Part shown: positions 36,049 through 44,697 of the stretch, in pieces
Layout: each line of letters opens with the position of its first letter
Position numbering within the stretch: position 1 is the stretch's first letter
Source of the DNA: Streptomyces sp. AM 2-1-1
Lineage (GTDB): Bacteria; Actinomycetota; Actinomycetes; Streptomycetales; Streptomycetaceae
DNA length: 64,000 nucleotides
Direction of reading: 5' to 3'
NCBI RefSeq assembly: GCF_029167645.1
Contig: NZ_CP119147.1
Location: 248,001 to 312,000 of the forward strand
Notes under the pieces: model-generated
What the model was told of the DNA's origin: nothing
Databases searched by the model: none
The model's input: the letters and a program-made list of their open reading frames with translations, nothing else
Program-made: the position numbers and the translations under genes

Positions 36049-36302
36049 CGGCCGGCCGCCTCTCCGATGCCGCCGGCGAGCCGGCCCAGGAAGGCGAGGA
36101 TGCCCCTGCCGACCGGGGTCGGGGCGATCAGTACGCCGAGGGCCAGGACGATGACCACGGTGAACCTCTCGTCCAGCCGGCTCCGGGCCTCCGTACGCCG
36201 ACGCAACCGGAACAGGACGATGACCGCGAGCAGCACAGCCACATTGATCGTCAGCAACCGCTGAACCTCCCCCGCACACGACCGCCACTCCGAGGGCGAC
36301 AT
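36045..36302 (-). CDS. Small two-helix membrane protein coupled to Mrr-like protein
   Basis: An 85-residue protein with two hydrophobic segments (INVAVLLAVIVLF and TVVIVLALGVLIAPTPVG) separated by a basic RLRRRTEARSR loop. No known family is recognised. Its stop overlaps the ATG of the nuclease-fold gene (ATGA), so the two are translationally coupled and may form a membrane complex. The start at 36302 is the only ATG in frame that keeps the first helix. Confidence 0.65.
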   Translation of the reverse strand: MSPSEWRSCAGEVQRLLTINVAVLLAVIVLFRLRRRTEARSRLDERFTVVIVLALGVLIAPTPVGRGILAFLGRLAGGIGEAAGR

Positions 36303-36834
36303 CCGCCCACGTGTCCGTTCTGTGTAACCGAAGCGGCGGGGCGCCGAGGCCGAATGGGCGAGGAATGGCAGTAAAACGATCTTCCTGGCCGGAATGTACC
36401 GATCACTCCCTCGCCCCGTTCCGCCGATCGGCGTGGCCGGCCGGCCGCTTCGCTCCGTCCGTCACTACGTCCCGTCGGGCACACCGTCCGGACGGTCGCT
36501 CCGTCCCGACGACCCGTACACGCGAGGGACGGACCGCAGGAGGGCTCCGAAACCCGATGCGGCAGGCGCGCGTCAATGGGAGCAGAGCACGGCACTCCAT
36601 CGAAAGAATGAGCGAACTTCGCGCGTGCGCCGCCCCGGAGCCCGCGCGTGCGCCGCCCCGGAGCCGTGTCCACGACGGAGGGAGCCGCCGCACCCGACGG
36701 GGGCGACCGGCGCCCTGCGAAGTTCGCCGGTCCCCCACCCGTCCGCCGCGTACGGTGGAATCCGCCGCCGTGCCCGGCTCCTTCGCGACGGGGCCGGCCG
36801 CGGGCAGTCGGAACGGTGGGGAAGGAAGAGCGGG
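36303..36834. other. Divergent intergenic region with short tandem repeat
   Basis: No supported gene. It contains GCGCGTGCGCCGCCCCGGAG repeated at 36621 and 36644 (23-bp period). Promoters of both divergent transcripts must lie here. Confidence 0.5.
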
Positions 36835-38385
36835 ATGACGAAGGCGCCGGCCGGACCGGACGAGCGGGTGCTGGGACGCGGGTGGACGGTACGCCTGGAC
36901 GCGGCCGGCTGCAGCGGCACGGCGGTACGCGTCTCCTGCAGCCGGCCCTCCTGCGGTGAGCAGCGCATGCCGACGGCCGCCGACGGCCGCGCGGCCGCGG
37001 TCGCGCATCTCAGGGCCCACCTCAAGGCGGCGGCGGGACCCCGGCCGGAGGCGTACTGCGCGTGCAAGGCCGAGGAGTGCCACGCCCACGTCCGCCCTCC
37101 CGAACGGCACGAACGCGCGGAGCCGCCCTGGCGCTGTGGCGGCCCGATCGTCCTGGCGGTGGTCGTGGACCGGGAGGGCAGGTGGTGGCGGGCCGTCGAG
37201 TGCTGTTCCCGCTGCGCCGCCGCCACACCGGGTGCGAAGATCGTCGCCGCTCCGGCCGCGGCCGTTCCGGCGGCCGCCGCGCGGGCCGCGGGCAACCGCC
37301 CACCGGTCACCGCGCTCTTCTCCGACAGCCCCGGCTCGGCGCCGGAGCCCCGCGCGATTCCGACCCCCCGCCCCACACCGGTACGCCGTCCCACCCCGGT
37401 CCGCCGCCGCTACGGGTACGAGAAGGTCGCCCAACGCGTCATCCCCCACGACCTGCGCCCGGTCGAACTGCGCGACGAGCTCGTCGAGATCGGCAATCTG
37501 TTCCGCGCCTACCAGCAGCGCGACGAACCCGATCTCGCCCTGCTGGCCGAACTCCACGAGCGCAAGGCACGCGCGTTCCTCACCTGGTCCGAGGCGAGTG
37601 GTGACATCCGCCTGCGGTGGGACGCCCGGCGTGCCCAGGAGGCCGCCACCGCCGCCCGTTTCCAGAACCAGCAGCGCACCGGGGCCGACGCGAACGGTGA
37701 GGGGCCGACCGTCGACCGGCTGCTGATCGGGCCGACGCAGTGGGAGAACGCGCGCCTCGTCCTCGCGCACGTGGCGCAGCACGCACCCCTGCCCGGCACG
37801 GAGGCGCGTCTCCTGGCCGTGATGCTGACCCTGCGCACCGCGCACACCGGTTCCGGCAACCTCGTCGGACAGGACCTGGGGACGCTGGGTCTGACCGATC
37901 CGGCGGGGTTGCTCGACGAGTTGGCGGGCTGCGGCTGGCTCTCCTTCCCCGGTACCGGGGAGGACGTCCTGGTGGCCCGTCCGGAGAACCCGGTGCCCAT
38001 CACCGTCCCGTCCCTGGTGCCCGGGGACGACGGTTCGGGTCCGCTCACCTTCGGCAGGAAGATGAGGCCCAAACTCAGCGGGTGGGCGCAGCGGGTCGTG
38101 TCGGACAAGAAGCTCCGCAAGTCGAAGGCGCCGGCGGCCCCGCGGTTGCTCGCCCTGACGCTGGCCGCGCGGACCAGTTTCGACGGACGTCTCGGACGTG
38201 ACGGTGAGGGCATCGCACGGGAGGCCCTCACCGCGTGGTGCCCGGTGGAACCCGGTGAACTGGAGCCGTGGATCGAGCGGTTGTCGGGGGTGAACTGGCT
38301 CGCCGAGGCGGAACTCACCGACGACCGCCTCACCGGCCGGCTGTCGGAGCGCGTCCTGCCGCTCAGCTGCCCGTATCCGTCCTGA
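36835..38385 (+). CDS. Cys/His-rich protein with predicted zinc sites, function unknown
   Basis: A 516-residue protein I cannot assign. The first 130 residues hold three metal-site-like clusters: CSRPSC followed by HLRAH (C-x4-C...H-x3-H), CACKAEECHAH, and CCSRC. A Pro/Ala-rich linker with PTPRPTPVRRPTPVRR (about 175-200) leads to an alpha-helical remainder with winged-helix-like segments, such as EARLLAVMLTLRTAHTGSG...LGLTDPAGLLDELAGCGWL and a similar block near the C-terminus. A DNA- or RNA-binding regulator is a reasonable guess. The ATG at 36835 follows GGAAGGAAGAG. It is transcribed alone. Confidence 0.6.
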   Translation: MTKAPAGPDERVLGRGWTVRLDAAGCSGTAVRVSCSRPSCGEQRMPTAADGRAAAVAHLRAHLKAAAGPRPEAYCACKAEECHAHVRPPERHERAEPPWRCGGPIVLAVVVDREGRWWRAVECCSRCAAATPGAKIVAAPAAAVPAAAARAAGNRPPVTALFSDSPGSAPEPRAIPTPRPTPVRRPTPVRRRYGYEKVAQRVIPHDLRPVELRDELVEIGNLFRAYQQRDEPDLALLAELHERKARAFLTWSEASGDIRLRWDARRAQEAATAARFQNQQRTGADANGEGPTVDRLLIGPTQWENARLVLAHVAQHAPLPGTEARLLAVMLTLRTAHTGSGNLVGQDLGTLGLTDPAGLLDELAGCGWLSFPGTGEDVLVARPENPVPITVPSLVPGDDGSGPLTFGRKMRPKLSGWAQRVVSDKKLRKSKAPAAPRLLALTLAARTSFDGRLGRDGEGIAREALTAWCPVEPGELEPWIERLSGVNWLAEAELTDDRLTGRLSERVLPLSCPYPS

Positions 38386-38393
38386 GAGCGGTC

Positions 38394-38430
38394 GCGGGCG
38401 CCGCCTCGCAAGGGAGGGGGCGGCACCCGC
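38394..38430. terminator. Shared terminator before HAD gene
   Basis: A 12-bp stem with one mismatch (38394-38405 with 38419-38430) between convergent genes. Confidence 0.7.
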
Positions 38431-38452
38431 GGGACGGACGGTCGGGGGCGCT

Positions 38453-39136
38453 TCAGTCCCCGGCAATGTACGTCTGCGCCCACGCCACCAGATCCGGATC
38501 GGCGAGGCTCACGACCCAGGAGTCGGCTTCCTCCGCGCCCGGCCCGTCGGGGTACGGGCCCGTGCCGAGGACGCGGAGTCCGGCCTTCCGCGCGGAGACG
38601 ATGCCGGTGACGGAGTCCTCCACTGCGAGCGCCTCCTGCGGGGGGACCCCGCAGAGGCCGGCGGCCAGCGCGTAGACGTCGGGGTGGGGTTTGGGCCGTA
38701 CGCCGTCGCCCGCGACGACCACATGGCCGAAGTAGCTGAGCAGGCCGGCCCGTTCGAGACTCGACTCCACCATGTCCTGGGGGCAGTTGCTCGCCACCGC
38801 GAGGGGGATGTGCCGGGCTGCGAGCCGTACGAGCGCCGCCGCGCCCGGCATGGTGACCGGGTCGTCGGCGACCAGCGCGGTGAAGTGGGTGAGCAGGGCG
38901 TCCGTCATGTCGTCGGCGAAGTCGGGTTTGCCGCACTCCTCGGCCATGAGGGCGCCGCACTCGGTGTAGTGGACTCCCTTGGCCCGCTCGGCGAAGCCGG
39001 CCGGCGGCTGGAGGCCGAACTCGGCGAAGACCCGCTGACGGGCGTCCTGCCAATGGCTTTCGGTGTCCATCAGGGTTCCGTCGCAATCGAAGACGATCGC
39101 CGACGGGGACCAGGAGAAAATGCGATGAGGTGTCAT
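38453..39136 (-). CDS. HAD-family sugar-phosphate phosphatase / phosphoglucomutase-like
   Basis: A 227-residue haloacid-dehalogenase protein. Motif I is VFDCDGTLMDTE (nucleophile Asp, acid Asp), motif II VASNCPQ, motif III Lys in GVRPKPHPDVY, and motif IV AVEDSVTGIVSARKAG. The small helical cap after motif I and the overall form fit the beta-phosphoglucomutase / 2-deoxyglucose-6-phosphatase group, so a small phosphorylated sugar is the likely substrate. The ATG at 39136 follows GAGA weakly. A longer frame upstream lacks protein-like sequence. Confidence 0.88.
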   Translation of the reverse strand: MTPHRIFSWSPSAIVFDCDGTLMDTESHWQDARQRVFAEFGLQPPAGFAERAKGVHYTECGALMAEECGKPDFADDMTDALLTHFTALVADDPVTMPGAAALVRLAARHIPLAVASNCPQDMVESSLERAGLLSYFGHVVVAGDGVRPKPHPDVYALAAGLCGVPPQEALAVEDSVTGIVSARKAGLRVLGTGPYPDGPGAEEADSWVVSLADPDLVAWAQTYIAGD

Positions 39137-39705
39137 TTCTCTGCCGTTCTCGGAGAGTGTGCCGCCCCCACGCGCTCGACGGATGCAGTGACGCAGGACT
39201 GCGGGAGAGGCGCACTCGACTGCTGAGATAGCGATGGCGAACGGTCTCGGCGACCGTGCGCGGAGACACGGAATGTCGTCTCCCGGGCACGCCACGACGG
39301 ACGAATTGCGTCCGGAGGGGAGCGAGCCGAAAACATCGTAGTGGCTACGTTAATTTCGGGATCGCGCGTCACGCAATCACTACTTCGAGTGTTTGAAGTC
39401 CGATCCACCACGGGTCGACCACGGGAAAGCAGCCCTGAAAAGGCACCGGCGGGAGCGGTCGGCGCGTCCTTGACCACGCCTCCCACCAGGAAGTTCCAGA
39501 AAATCCGTCGCAGGTGGCGGGGGCGTCCCACCGAGGCGTGCGGACCCTACCGTCTGCGAACCGGTTTACGAATTCCTCAATGCCTCCCACCCGCGGGCAC
39601 AGTCGAAGAATAATAAAATCTCCGCGCGCCGCATCCTCCGACGGCGGAATGCCGGCGCAACCCTGCGCCGCATCGATCAAACATGTGACCTAAGGTGAGA
39701 CGCCT
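39137..39705. other. Divergent intergenic region, no gene
   Basis: Unusually AT-rich for this window (for example 39330-39400 and 39600-39620), consistent with promoters for the leftward HAD gene and the rightward TetR gene. The palindrome AACCGGTT lies at 39559-39566, about 140 bp before the TetR start, as a possible autoregulatory site. Confidence 0.5.
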
Positions 39706-40398
39706 GTGCAAGACCGAGCGCAAGCAACCCGAAAAGTGCTCCTGGAGTCCGCAGCACATCTTTTTGTCGAACAGGGATACGCGGGCACCAGCATCAACGA
39801 GGTCGGCGACCACTCGGGGCGGACCAGCGGAGCCATCTACTTCCATTACTCCAGCAAGGAGAAGCTGGCACTCGCGGTCGTCCGCGCGCAGTTCGCCAGT
39901 TGGCCGCAGCTGAACGCCCGGTACACCGCTCCGGGCATCCCTCCGCTGGAGAAGCTGGTCGCCCTCAGCTTCGACGTCGCCCACACCCTGAGGGAGGACG
40001 TCATAGCCCGCGCCGGCGCCCGCCTGTGGATCGAGCGCCGCAGCATCGACGCGGCCGTCCCGGCGCCGTTCGCCGGCTGGACCGCGGCCGTGACACGCCT
40101 GCTCGCCGAGGCCCGGGCGAGGGGCGAACTCGCCCGAGGAATCGATCCCTCAGGTACGGCGACCACGCTCGTGTGCTCCTTCTTCGGGCTCTACACCCTG
40201 ACCGACGAGGTGGCGGGCGAGCGGGAACTCGGTGCCCGGCTGCATCAGTGGTGGCTCCTGGTCCTCGGCGCCCTGCAGGCCCGGCCCGATCCGGCCGGAC
40301 TCCTCGCCCGGGTACGGTCGCGCCTCGCCGCGAACGGCGGCCGGATGCCCCCGCGGGCACGCCGGTCGACCACGGCGGCGGAGGAACCGGGGACCTGA
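39706..40398 (+). CDS. TetR-family regulator, gamma-butyrolactone-receptor-like
   Basis: A 230-residue TetR repressor. The N-terminal HTH reads LLESAAHLFVEQGYAGTSIN...GRTSGAIYFHYSSKEKLALAVV. The extended ARLWIERRSID...WTAAVTRLLAEARARGEL segment resembles ScbR/ArpA-type gamma-butyrolactone receptors. The GTG at 39706 has AAGGTGAGA seven bases upstream. No butyrolactone synthase (AfsA/ScbA-like) gene is adjacent, so it may be a pseudo-receptor answering an antibiotic or another gene's signal. Targets are unknown. Confidence 0.82.
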   Translation: MQDRAQATRKVLLESAAHLFVEQGYAGTSINEVGDHSGRTSGAIYFHYSSKEKLALAVVRAQFASWPQLNARYTAPGIPPLEKLVALSFDVAHTLREDVIARAGARLWIERRSIDAAVPAPFAGWTAAVTRLLAEARARGELARGIDPSGTATTLVCSFFGLYTLTDEVAGERELGARLHQWWLLVLGALQARPDPAGLLARVRSRLAANGGRMPPRARRSTTAAEEPGT

Positions 40399-40762
40399 TC
40401 GCCCGTGCGGCCTCGGGCTGCGCACGCGGACGACCGGGGCTCCGGAGACCGGCGTTTCCGGAACCCGTCGGCCAGAAGGCCGGTGGCGCCGGAGGCAGGT
40501 GGCCCTGGAGGGCGTGGCCGTGCGCCCAGTGCCGCGGGCCCGACGCCGGGTCCGGCCGGCCCGGGGCCGTACGCATGACCGGACGCCCTGGTCCGGCTCC
40601 CGCGGCGCCGGGCGGACGGCGTGTGCGGGAGCCGCCTCCTCCCCCGCCTCCTGGGCCCGGCACCGCCGACCACTGGCGATTTCACCGATGGCCGCCGCGC
40701 TCGGCTCCGGGAGTCTGAGCGAGCTGGACCCACCCCACCCGCGCCCTTGTCAGGAGCACATC
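40399..40762 (+). other. Upstream region of lipase, no gene seen
   Basis: About 360 bases of GC-rich sequence without a supported gene. It contains the lipase promoter and the AGGAG ribosome site at its right end. Confidence 0.5.
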
Positions 40763-41506
40763 ATGCTTCGTTCCCCACGCCGTCTCCTCGGCGTCCTCGC
40801 GGCCGCCGCTGCCGCTGTCACTCTCTTCTCCTCGGCGACGACGGCCGGGGCGGTCGGCAGTGCGTCCGCGCCGACGGTCTCCGTCGCGCGGTCGGTCTCC
40901 GCCGCCCGGACGCTGGCGACCAGCACGCCGGTCGTCTTCGTCCACGGCTACACCGGCAGCGCCTCGAACTGGACGACCGCGAAGAGCGTCTTCCAGCTCA
41001 ACGGCTGGTCGAACTCCAGCCTGTTCGCCTACGAGTACAACTCGTACGGCAACAACATCACCAACGCGCAGGGCCTCGCCACCTACGTCGACAACGTGAA
41101 GGCCCGGACCGGCGCGAGCAAGGTCGCCATCGTCAACCACTCGATGGGCGGCCTCGTCAGCCAGTACTACCTGAAGGTGCTGGGCGGCAACACCAGCGTC
41201 AGCCACCTCGCCTCGATCGCCGGCGCCAACCACGGGACGACGGCCGCGGGCGCTTGCCTCGTGTACGCGACGTGCCAGCAGATGTACCCCGGCTCCTCGT
41301 TCATCTCGGCGATCACCTCGGGCGACGAAACGCCGGGCACCACCAGGTACGCCTCCTGGTACTCGGCGTGCGACGGCGTGATCCTCCCGTACACGAGCAC
41401 CAAGCTGGACGGCGCGACCAACAACAACGTGGCCTGCCAGACGCACATCGGGTACCTGACGGACACGGTCGTCCTCGGGCAGATCGCCCGATTCGTCGCC
41501 TCCTGA
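40763..41506 (+). CDS. Secreted lipase/esterase (alpha/beta hydrolase)
   Basis: A 247-residue exported lipase. AGGAG precedes the ATG at 40763, which opens a signal peptide of about 31 residues. The oxyanion-hole region is PVVFVHGYTGSASNW, the nucleophile elbow IVNHSMGGLVSQYYL (Ser in HSMGG), the acid probably Asp in ACDGVILPY, and the base His in QTHIGYLTD. Small size and these motifs fit the short Streptomyces/Bacillus-type lipases. Cysteines near 170 and 225 could form disulfides. It is monocistronic with its own hairpin terminator. Confidence 0.9.
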   Translation: MLRSPRRLLGVLAAAAAAVTLFSSATTAGAVGSASAPTVSVARSVSAARTLATSTPVVFVHGYTGSASNWTTAKSVFQLNGWSNSSLFAYEYNSYGNNITNAQGLATYVDNVKARTGASKVAIVNHSMGGLVSQYYLKVLGGNTSVSHLASIAGANHGTTAAGACLVYATCQQMYPGSSFISAITSGDETPGTTRYASWYSACDGVILPYTSTKLDGATNNNVACQTHIGYLTDTVVLGQIARFVAS

Positions 41507-41587
41507 GGCACCGCTCGTCCGACACGGCCCGTCCGGTGCCGCCACCCGCACTCCCAGGACCGGGAGCGGTCCATCGATCGGCGTGCA

Positions 41588-41621
41588 CTCCGCCCCCGGC
41601 CTCACAACGCCGGGGGCGGAG
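41588..41621 (+). terminator. Lipase terminator
   Basis: A perfect 13-bp inverted repeat (41588-41600 with 41609-41621), extended by outer GCGTGC/GCACGC pairing, 82 bases after the lipase stop. 41622-41960 shows no gene. Confidence 0.82.
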
Positions 41622-41960
41622 CACGCGGCCAGGGACTTCCTGCCCGTCCCGGGGAGTTCGCGAACGGCTGCGAACCGACCGGGGCGGGCGAGAAGTTGGC
41701 CGGGTACGGACCAGGCGCCCCCTCCGGCCGGGAGACGTTCCCGGACAGGGGCGGGTCGGCGGGCGGGGAGCGCTCCGGCACGCCGGTGGCACGCGTCCTT
41801 CGCCGGGGAGCGCCCCGGTGGTCCCTATGCTTCTCGGGGATCAACGGCCCGGGGCCCGAGGCCTGCCGGCCGTGCCCGCGACGGACCCCGAAGCGCTGTC
41901 GAGTCCCTGACAATAAGGAGTCGGCTCATCGCCCGTCGACGGTCTCCCGGGAGACGCCCC

Positions 41961-43586
41961 GTGTTCACGGCGCTCGGTTGTGGTGAGGAGGTGACTCCCA
42001 GACTCGCTCCACCCCAGGCGCTCACGGCAGCCACACGCCGACGGTTCGTCACCGTCACCGCCGCCGCAGCAGCCCTCGCCCTGTCCGGTGTCCTGCCCAG
42101 TGCGGGCGAGGCGGCCGCCGCCCCCGCCGCCCGCCTCAGGAACGACCCCTTCACCCTGGGAGTCGCCTCCGGTGATCCCCTGCCCGACGGGGTCGTCCTG
42201 TGGACCCGGCTGGCGCCCGATCCCCTCGCCCCCTTCAGCGGAATGGACCGGCGGACCTACCCCGTGCAGTGGGAGGTCGCCTCCGACGCGCGGTTCCGCA
42301 GGATCGTGCGGCGCGGCACGGCCCACCTGGTACCCGAGGACAACCACACCGCCCACGTCGACGTCCGTGGTCTGGAGCCGTGGCGCGAGTACTTCTACCG
42401 GTTCCGCTGCGGCGGCTTCATCAGTCCGGTGGGGCGTACGAAGACCGCGCCGGCCGCTCACCAGCTCGTCCCCCGCATGTCGCTGGCCTTCGCGTCCTGC
42501 CAGGCGATCTGGGAGGGCTGGTTCACCGCTCACCGTGATCTCGCGGCCCGGCGTCACGACGTGGTGCTCTTCCTCGGCGACTACATCTACGAGTTCGGTA
42601 TCGACCGGGGCGTCCGACCGGGCGACGGCGAGGAGCACAACACCCGCCAGGCGGTGACCCTGGACGACTACCGGCAGCGGTACGCGTACTACAAGCTCGA
42701 CCCCGACCTGCAGGCCGCCCACCACTCCGCCCCCTGGATCGTGGTCTTCGACGACCACGAGGTCGTCAACAACTGGGCGGACCTCGCCGCCGACGGCACC
42801 ACACCCGACGACCTGCTGGTGCGGCGGGCCAACGGGTTCCGGGCCTACTGGGAGAACATGCCCCTGCGCGCACCGCAGTTCCCCGACGGACCGGACATGC
42901 AGTTGTACCGGCGGCTCGGCTACGGACGCCTCGCGGAGTTCTCGATGCTCGACACCCGCCAGTACCGCGACGACCAGGCGAACGGGGACGGGACCAAGGC
43001 CCCGAACGCGGCGACCGCCGACCCGGCGCGTTCTCTCCTCGGCTTCCCGCAGGAACGCTGGCTGCTCGACGGGCTCAGCGGCTCACGGTCCCGCTGGAAC
43101 ATCCTCGGCCACCAGACGGCCATCACCCTCCTCGACACCGCGGCCGGACCGAACGTGGCGGTCCCGATGGACACCTGGGACGGCTACAGCGCCTCCCGGG
43201 ACCGGCTGCTCGGCGGTATCGCGGACCGCGGGATCCGCAACGTCGTCAGTCTCGCCGGCGACCTGCACCGCAGCGTCGCGAGCGATCTCGCGCTGGACTT
43301 CCACGACCCCGGTTCCCGGGTGGTGGCGACCGAGTTCGTGGGCACCTCGATCGCCTCCGGCCTGGACGGACAGGACATCGACGTGACGGGCCAAGCCCTC
43401 CTCGACGAGAACCCGCACATGAAGTTCGGCAACTTCCAGCGCGGCTACGTCAGTTGCGAGATCACCCCGGACCTCTGGCTGGCCGACCACCGCGTCTGCG
43501 ACCGGGTCACCGTGCCGGACGGCACCGTGAGCAGTCGCACCGTCCTCGCCGTCGAGGACGGCGTCCCCGCCGTCCACCAGGCTTGA
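41961..43586 (+). CDS. Tat-exported PhoD-family alkaline phosphatase/phosphodiesterase
   Basis: A 541-residue metallophosphoesterase of the PhoD family, which scavenges phosphate from phosphodiesters and teichoic acids outside the cell. The signal has a twin-arginine motif (ATRRRFVTVTAAAAALAL). The GTG at 41961 follows GGGAGACG. The catalytic domain shows FLGDYIYEFG, FDDHEVVNNWAD, YGRLAEFSMLDTRQYRDDQ, GHQTAI and SLAGDLHRSVASDL, which supply metal ligands. An N-terminal domain (FTLGVASGDPLPDGVVLWTR) is typical. A partner gene follows after 11 bases. No clear PHO box was found by eye. Confidence 0.92.
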   Translation: MFTALGCGEEVTPRLAPPQALTAATRRRFVTVTAAAAALALSGVLPSAGEAAAAPAARLRNDPFTLGVASGDPLPDGVVLWTRLAPDPLAPFSGMDRRTYPVQWEVASDARFRRIVRRGTAHLVPEDNHTAHVDVRGLEPWREYFYRFRCGGFISPVGRTKTAPAAHQLVPRMSLAFASCQAIWEGWFTAHRDLAARRHDVVLFLGDYIYEFGIDRGVRPGDGEEHNTRQAVTLDDYRQRYAYYKLDPDLQAAHHSAPWIVVFDDHEVVNNWADLAADGTTPDDLLVRRANGFRAYWENMPLRAPQFPDGPDMQLYRRLGYGRLAEFSMLDTRQYRDDQANGDGTKAPNAATADPARSLLGFPQERWLLDGLSGSRSRWNILGHQTAITLLDTAAGPNVAVPMDTWDGYSASRDRLLGGIADRGIRNVVSLAGDLHRSVASDLALDFHDPGSRVVATEFVGTSIASGLDGQDIDVTGQALLDENPHMKFGNFQRGYVSCEITPDLWLADHRVCDRVTVPDGTVSSRTVLAVEDGVPAVHQA

Positions 43587-43597
43587 GGGAGCGAGAC

Positions 43598-44542
43598 ATG
43601 AAGCCCCACCCGAAGAGCATCCGTGCGGTGACCGCCGTCGCCTTCGTCGCCATCACGGCGGCCACCCTCGCCACCGGCGGCTCGGCCCACGAGGCCCGCG
43701 CCGCATCCCGGACCGCGCCGGCGACCGGGCCCGGCACCTCGACCGCCGGGCGATCGGCGGCCAGGCCCGCCGCCGGCCCCGTCGTGCTCTCGGCCACTCC
43801 GACGAGCCTCACCGGATCCGAACTCCCCTGCATGCCGACCACCTTCGACGTCTCCATGACCAACACCGGCACGAAGGCCCTCTTCGCCGACGCGACCCTG
43901 ACCGCCGAGGCACCGATCACCCTCTCGGACCAGGTCTTCTCGACCTACCTGCCCGCCGCCGACCCGGACCGGCCGGTGACCCGGTCGGTGGGCGTACGGG
44001 TTCCTCCGGGCACGGCGCCGGGCGTCTACGACCTGACCGCGGTCTCGGGGAAGCAGCGCGTCGTGGTCCCCCTCACGGTCCAGGCTCCGCCCGCGCCCGG
44101 CCCGGGGGCGAACCTCGCCTACGGCAGGGCGGTGACCGCTTCCTCGACCCACGGGAACTTCACCACCTGTGCCGCCGTGGACGGTGACAGCAACTACCTC
44201 CACTGGGGTTCCGGTTACGGCTGGAACGACGCGGACAAGGGCGTCTTCCCCGACTGGCTCGCCGTCGAGTGGCCCGAACCGGTCGAGCTGGGACGCGTCG
44301 AGACCGTCACCTACGGCACCCCGGCCCGCCCGGCGGCGCTCCAGGGAATCAAGGAGTTCGACGTCCAGGTGAGGTCCGGTGGCGTCTGGGTGACCGTCGG
44401 GTCCTACCGTGACAACACACTCGACCGGATCGTCACCACCTTCGCCCCGGTGACCACGGACGCGGTCCGCGTCTACGTCCGCTCCTCCAACAGCGCCGAC
44501 TACACGCGCCTCCTGGAAGTGGAGGCGTACGCACCGGAGTAG
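43598..44542 (+). CDS. Secreted discoidin (F5/8 type C)-domain protein in PhoD operon
   Basis: A 314-residue exported protein. A signal peptide of about 36 residues leads to a roughly 110-residue beta-sandwich like an alpha-galactosidase-associated NPCBM/CARDB domain (SMTNTGTKALFADATLTAEA; VRVPPGTAPGVYDLTAVSG). A C-terminal F5/8 type C module follows, starting ANLAYGRAVTASSTHGNF and including WGSGYGWNDADKGVFPDW. No catalytic motif is visible. It lies 11 bases after the PhoD gene with GAGGGAGCGAG before the ATG, so it is co-expressed. It may bind cell-wall or soil polymer and bring the phosphatase to its substrate. Confidence 0.82.
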   Translation: MKPHPKSIRAVTAVAFVAITAATLATGGSAHEARAASRTAPATGPGTSTAGRSAARPAAGPVVLSATPTSLTGSELPCMPTTFDVSMTNTGTKALFADATLTAEAPITLSDQVFSTYLPAADPDRPVTRSVGVRVPPGTAPGVYDLTAVSGKQRVVVPLTVQAPPAPGPGANLAYGRAVTASSTHGNFTTCAAVDGDSNYLHWGSGYGWNDADKGVFPDWLAVEWPEPVELGRVETVTYGTPARPAALQGIKEFDVQVRSGGVWVTVGSYRDNTLDRIVTTFAPVTTDAVRVYVRSSNSADYTRLLEVEAYAPE

Positions 44543-44560
44543 GCGGCCGGGCGCGCCGCT

Positions 44561-44594
44561 GGTCCGGAGCGGTGCGGGCACACCGCTCCGGACC
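44561..44594 (+). terminator. Terminator of PhoD operon
   Basis: A perfect 14-bp inverted repeat (44561-44574 with 44581-44594) just after the stop. Confidence 0.85.
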
Positions 44595-44636
44595 GCGACG
44601 CCGCCCCGGCCGGCCCTGCGGCCGCCGTGTCGCCAA

Positions 44637-44665
44637 GGCGTCGTCGACGCTCGGGCGACGACGCC
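44637..44665 (-). terminator. Terminator of DUF4232 gene
   Basis: A perfect 10-bp inverted repeat (44637-44646 with 44656-44665), 33 bases beyond the leftward gene's stop. Confidence 0.72.
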
Positions 44666-44697
44666 CTGATCGCGATCCGCGTGGTCCGGGGAACGGG

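Noticed and set aside
36621..36665. Tandem 23-bp repeat as a regulatory array
   Set aside because: Only two copies, in extreme-GC sequence. Chance duplication is sufficient explanation.
36403..38466. Long minus-strand frame opposite the Cys/His-rich gene
   Set aside because: Low-complexity sequence without a start context. The plus strand has a good ribosome site and coherent Cys/His clusters.
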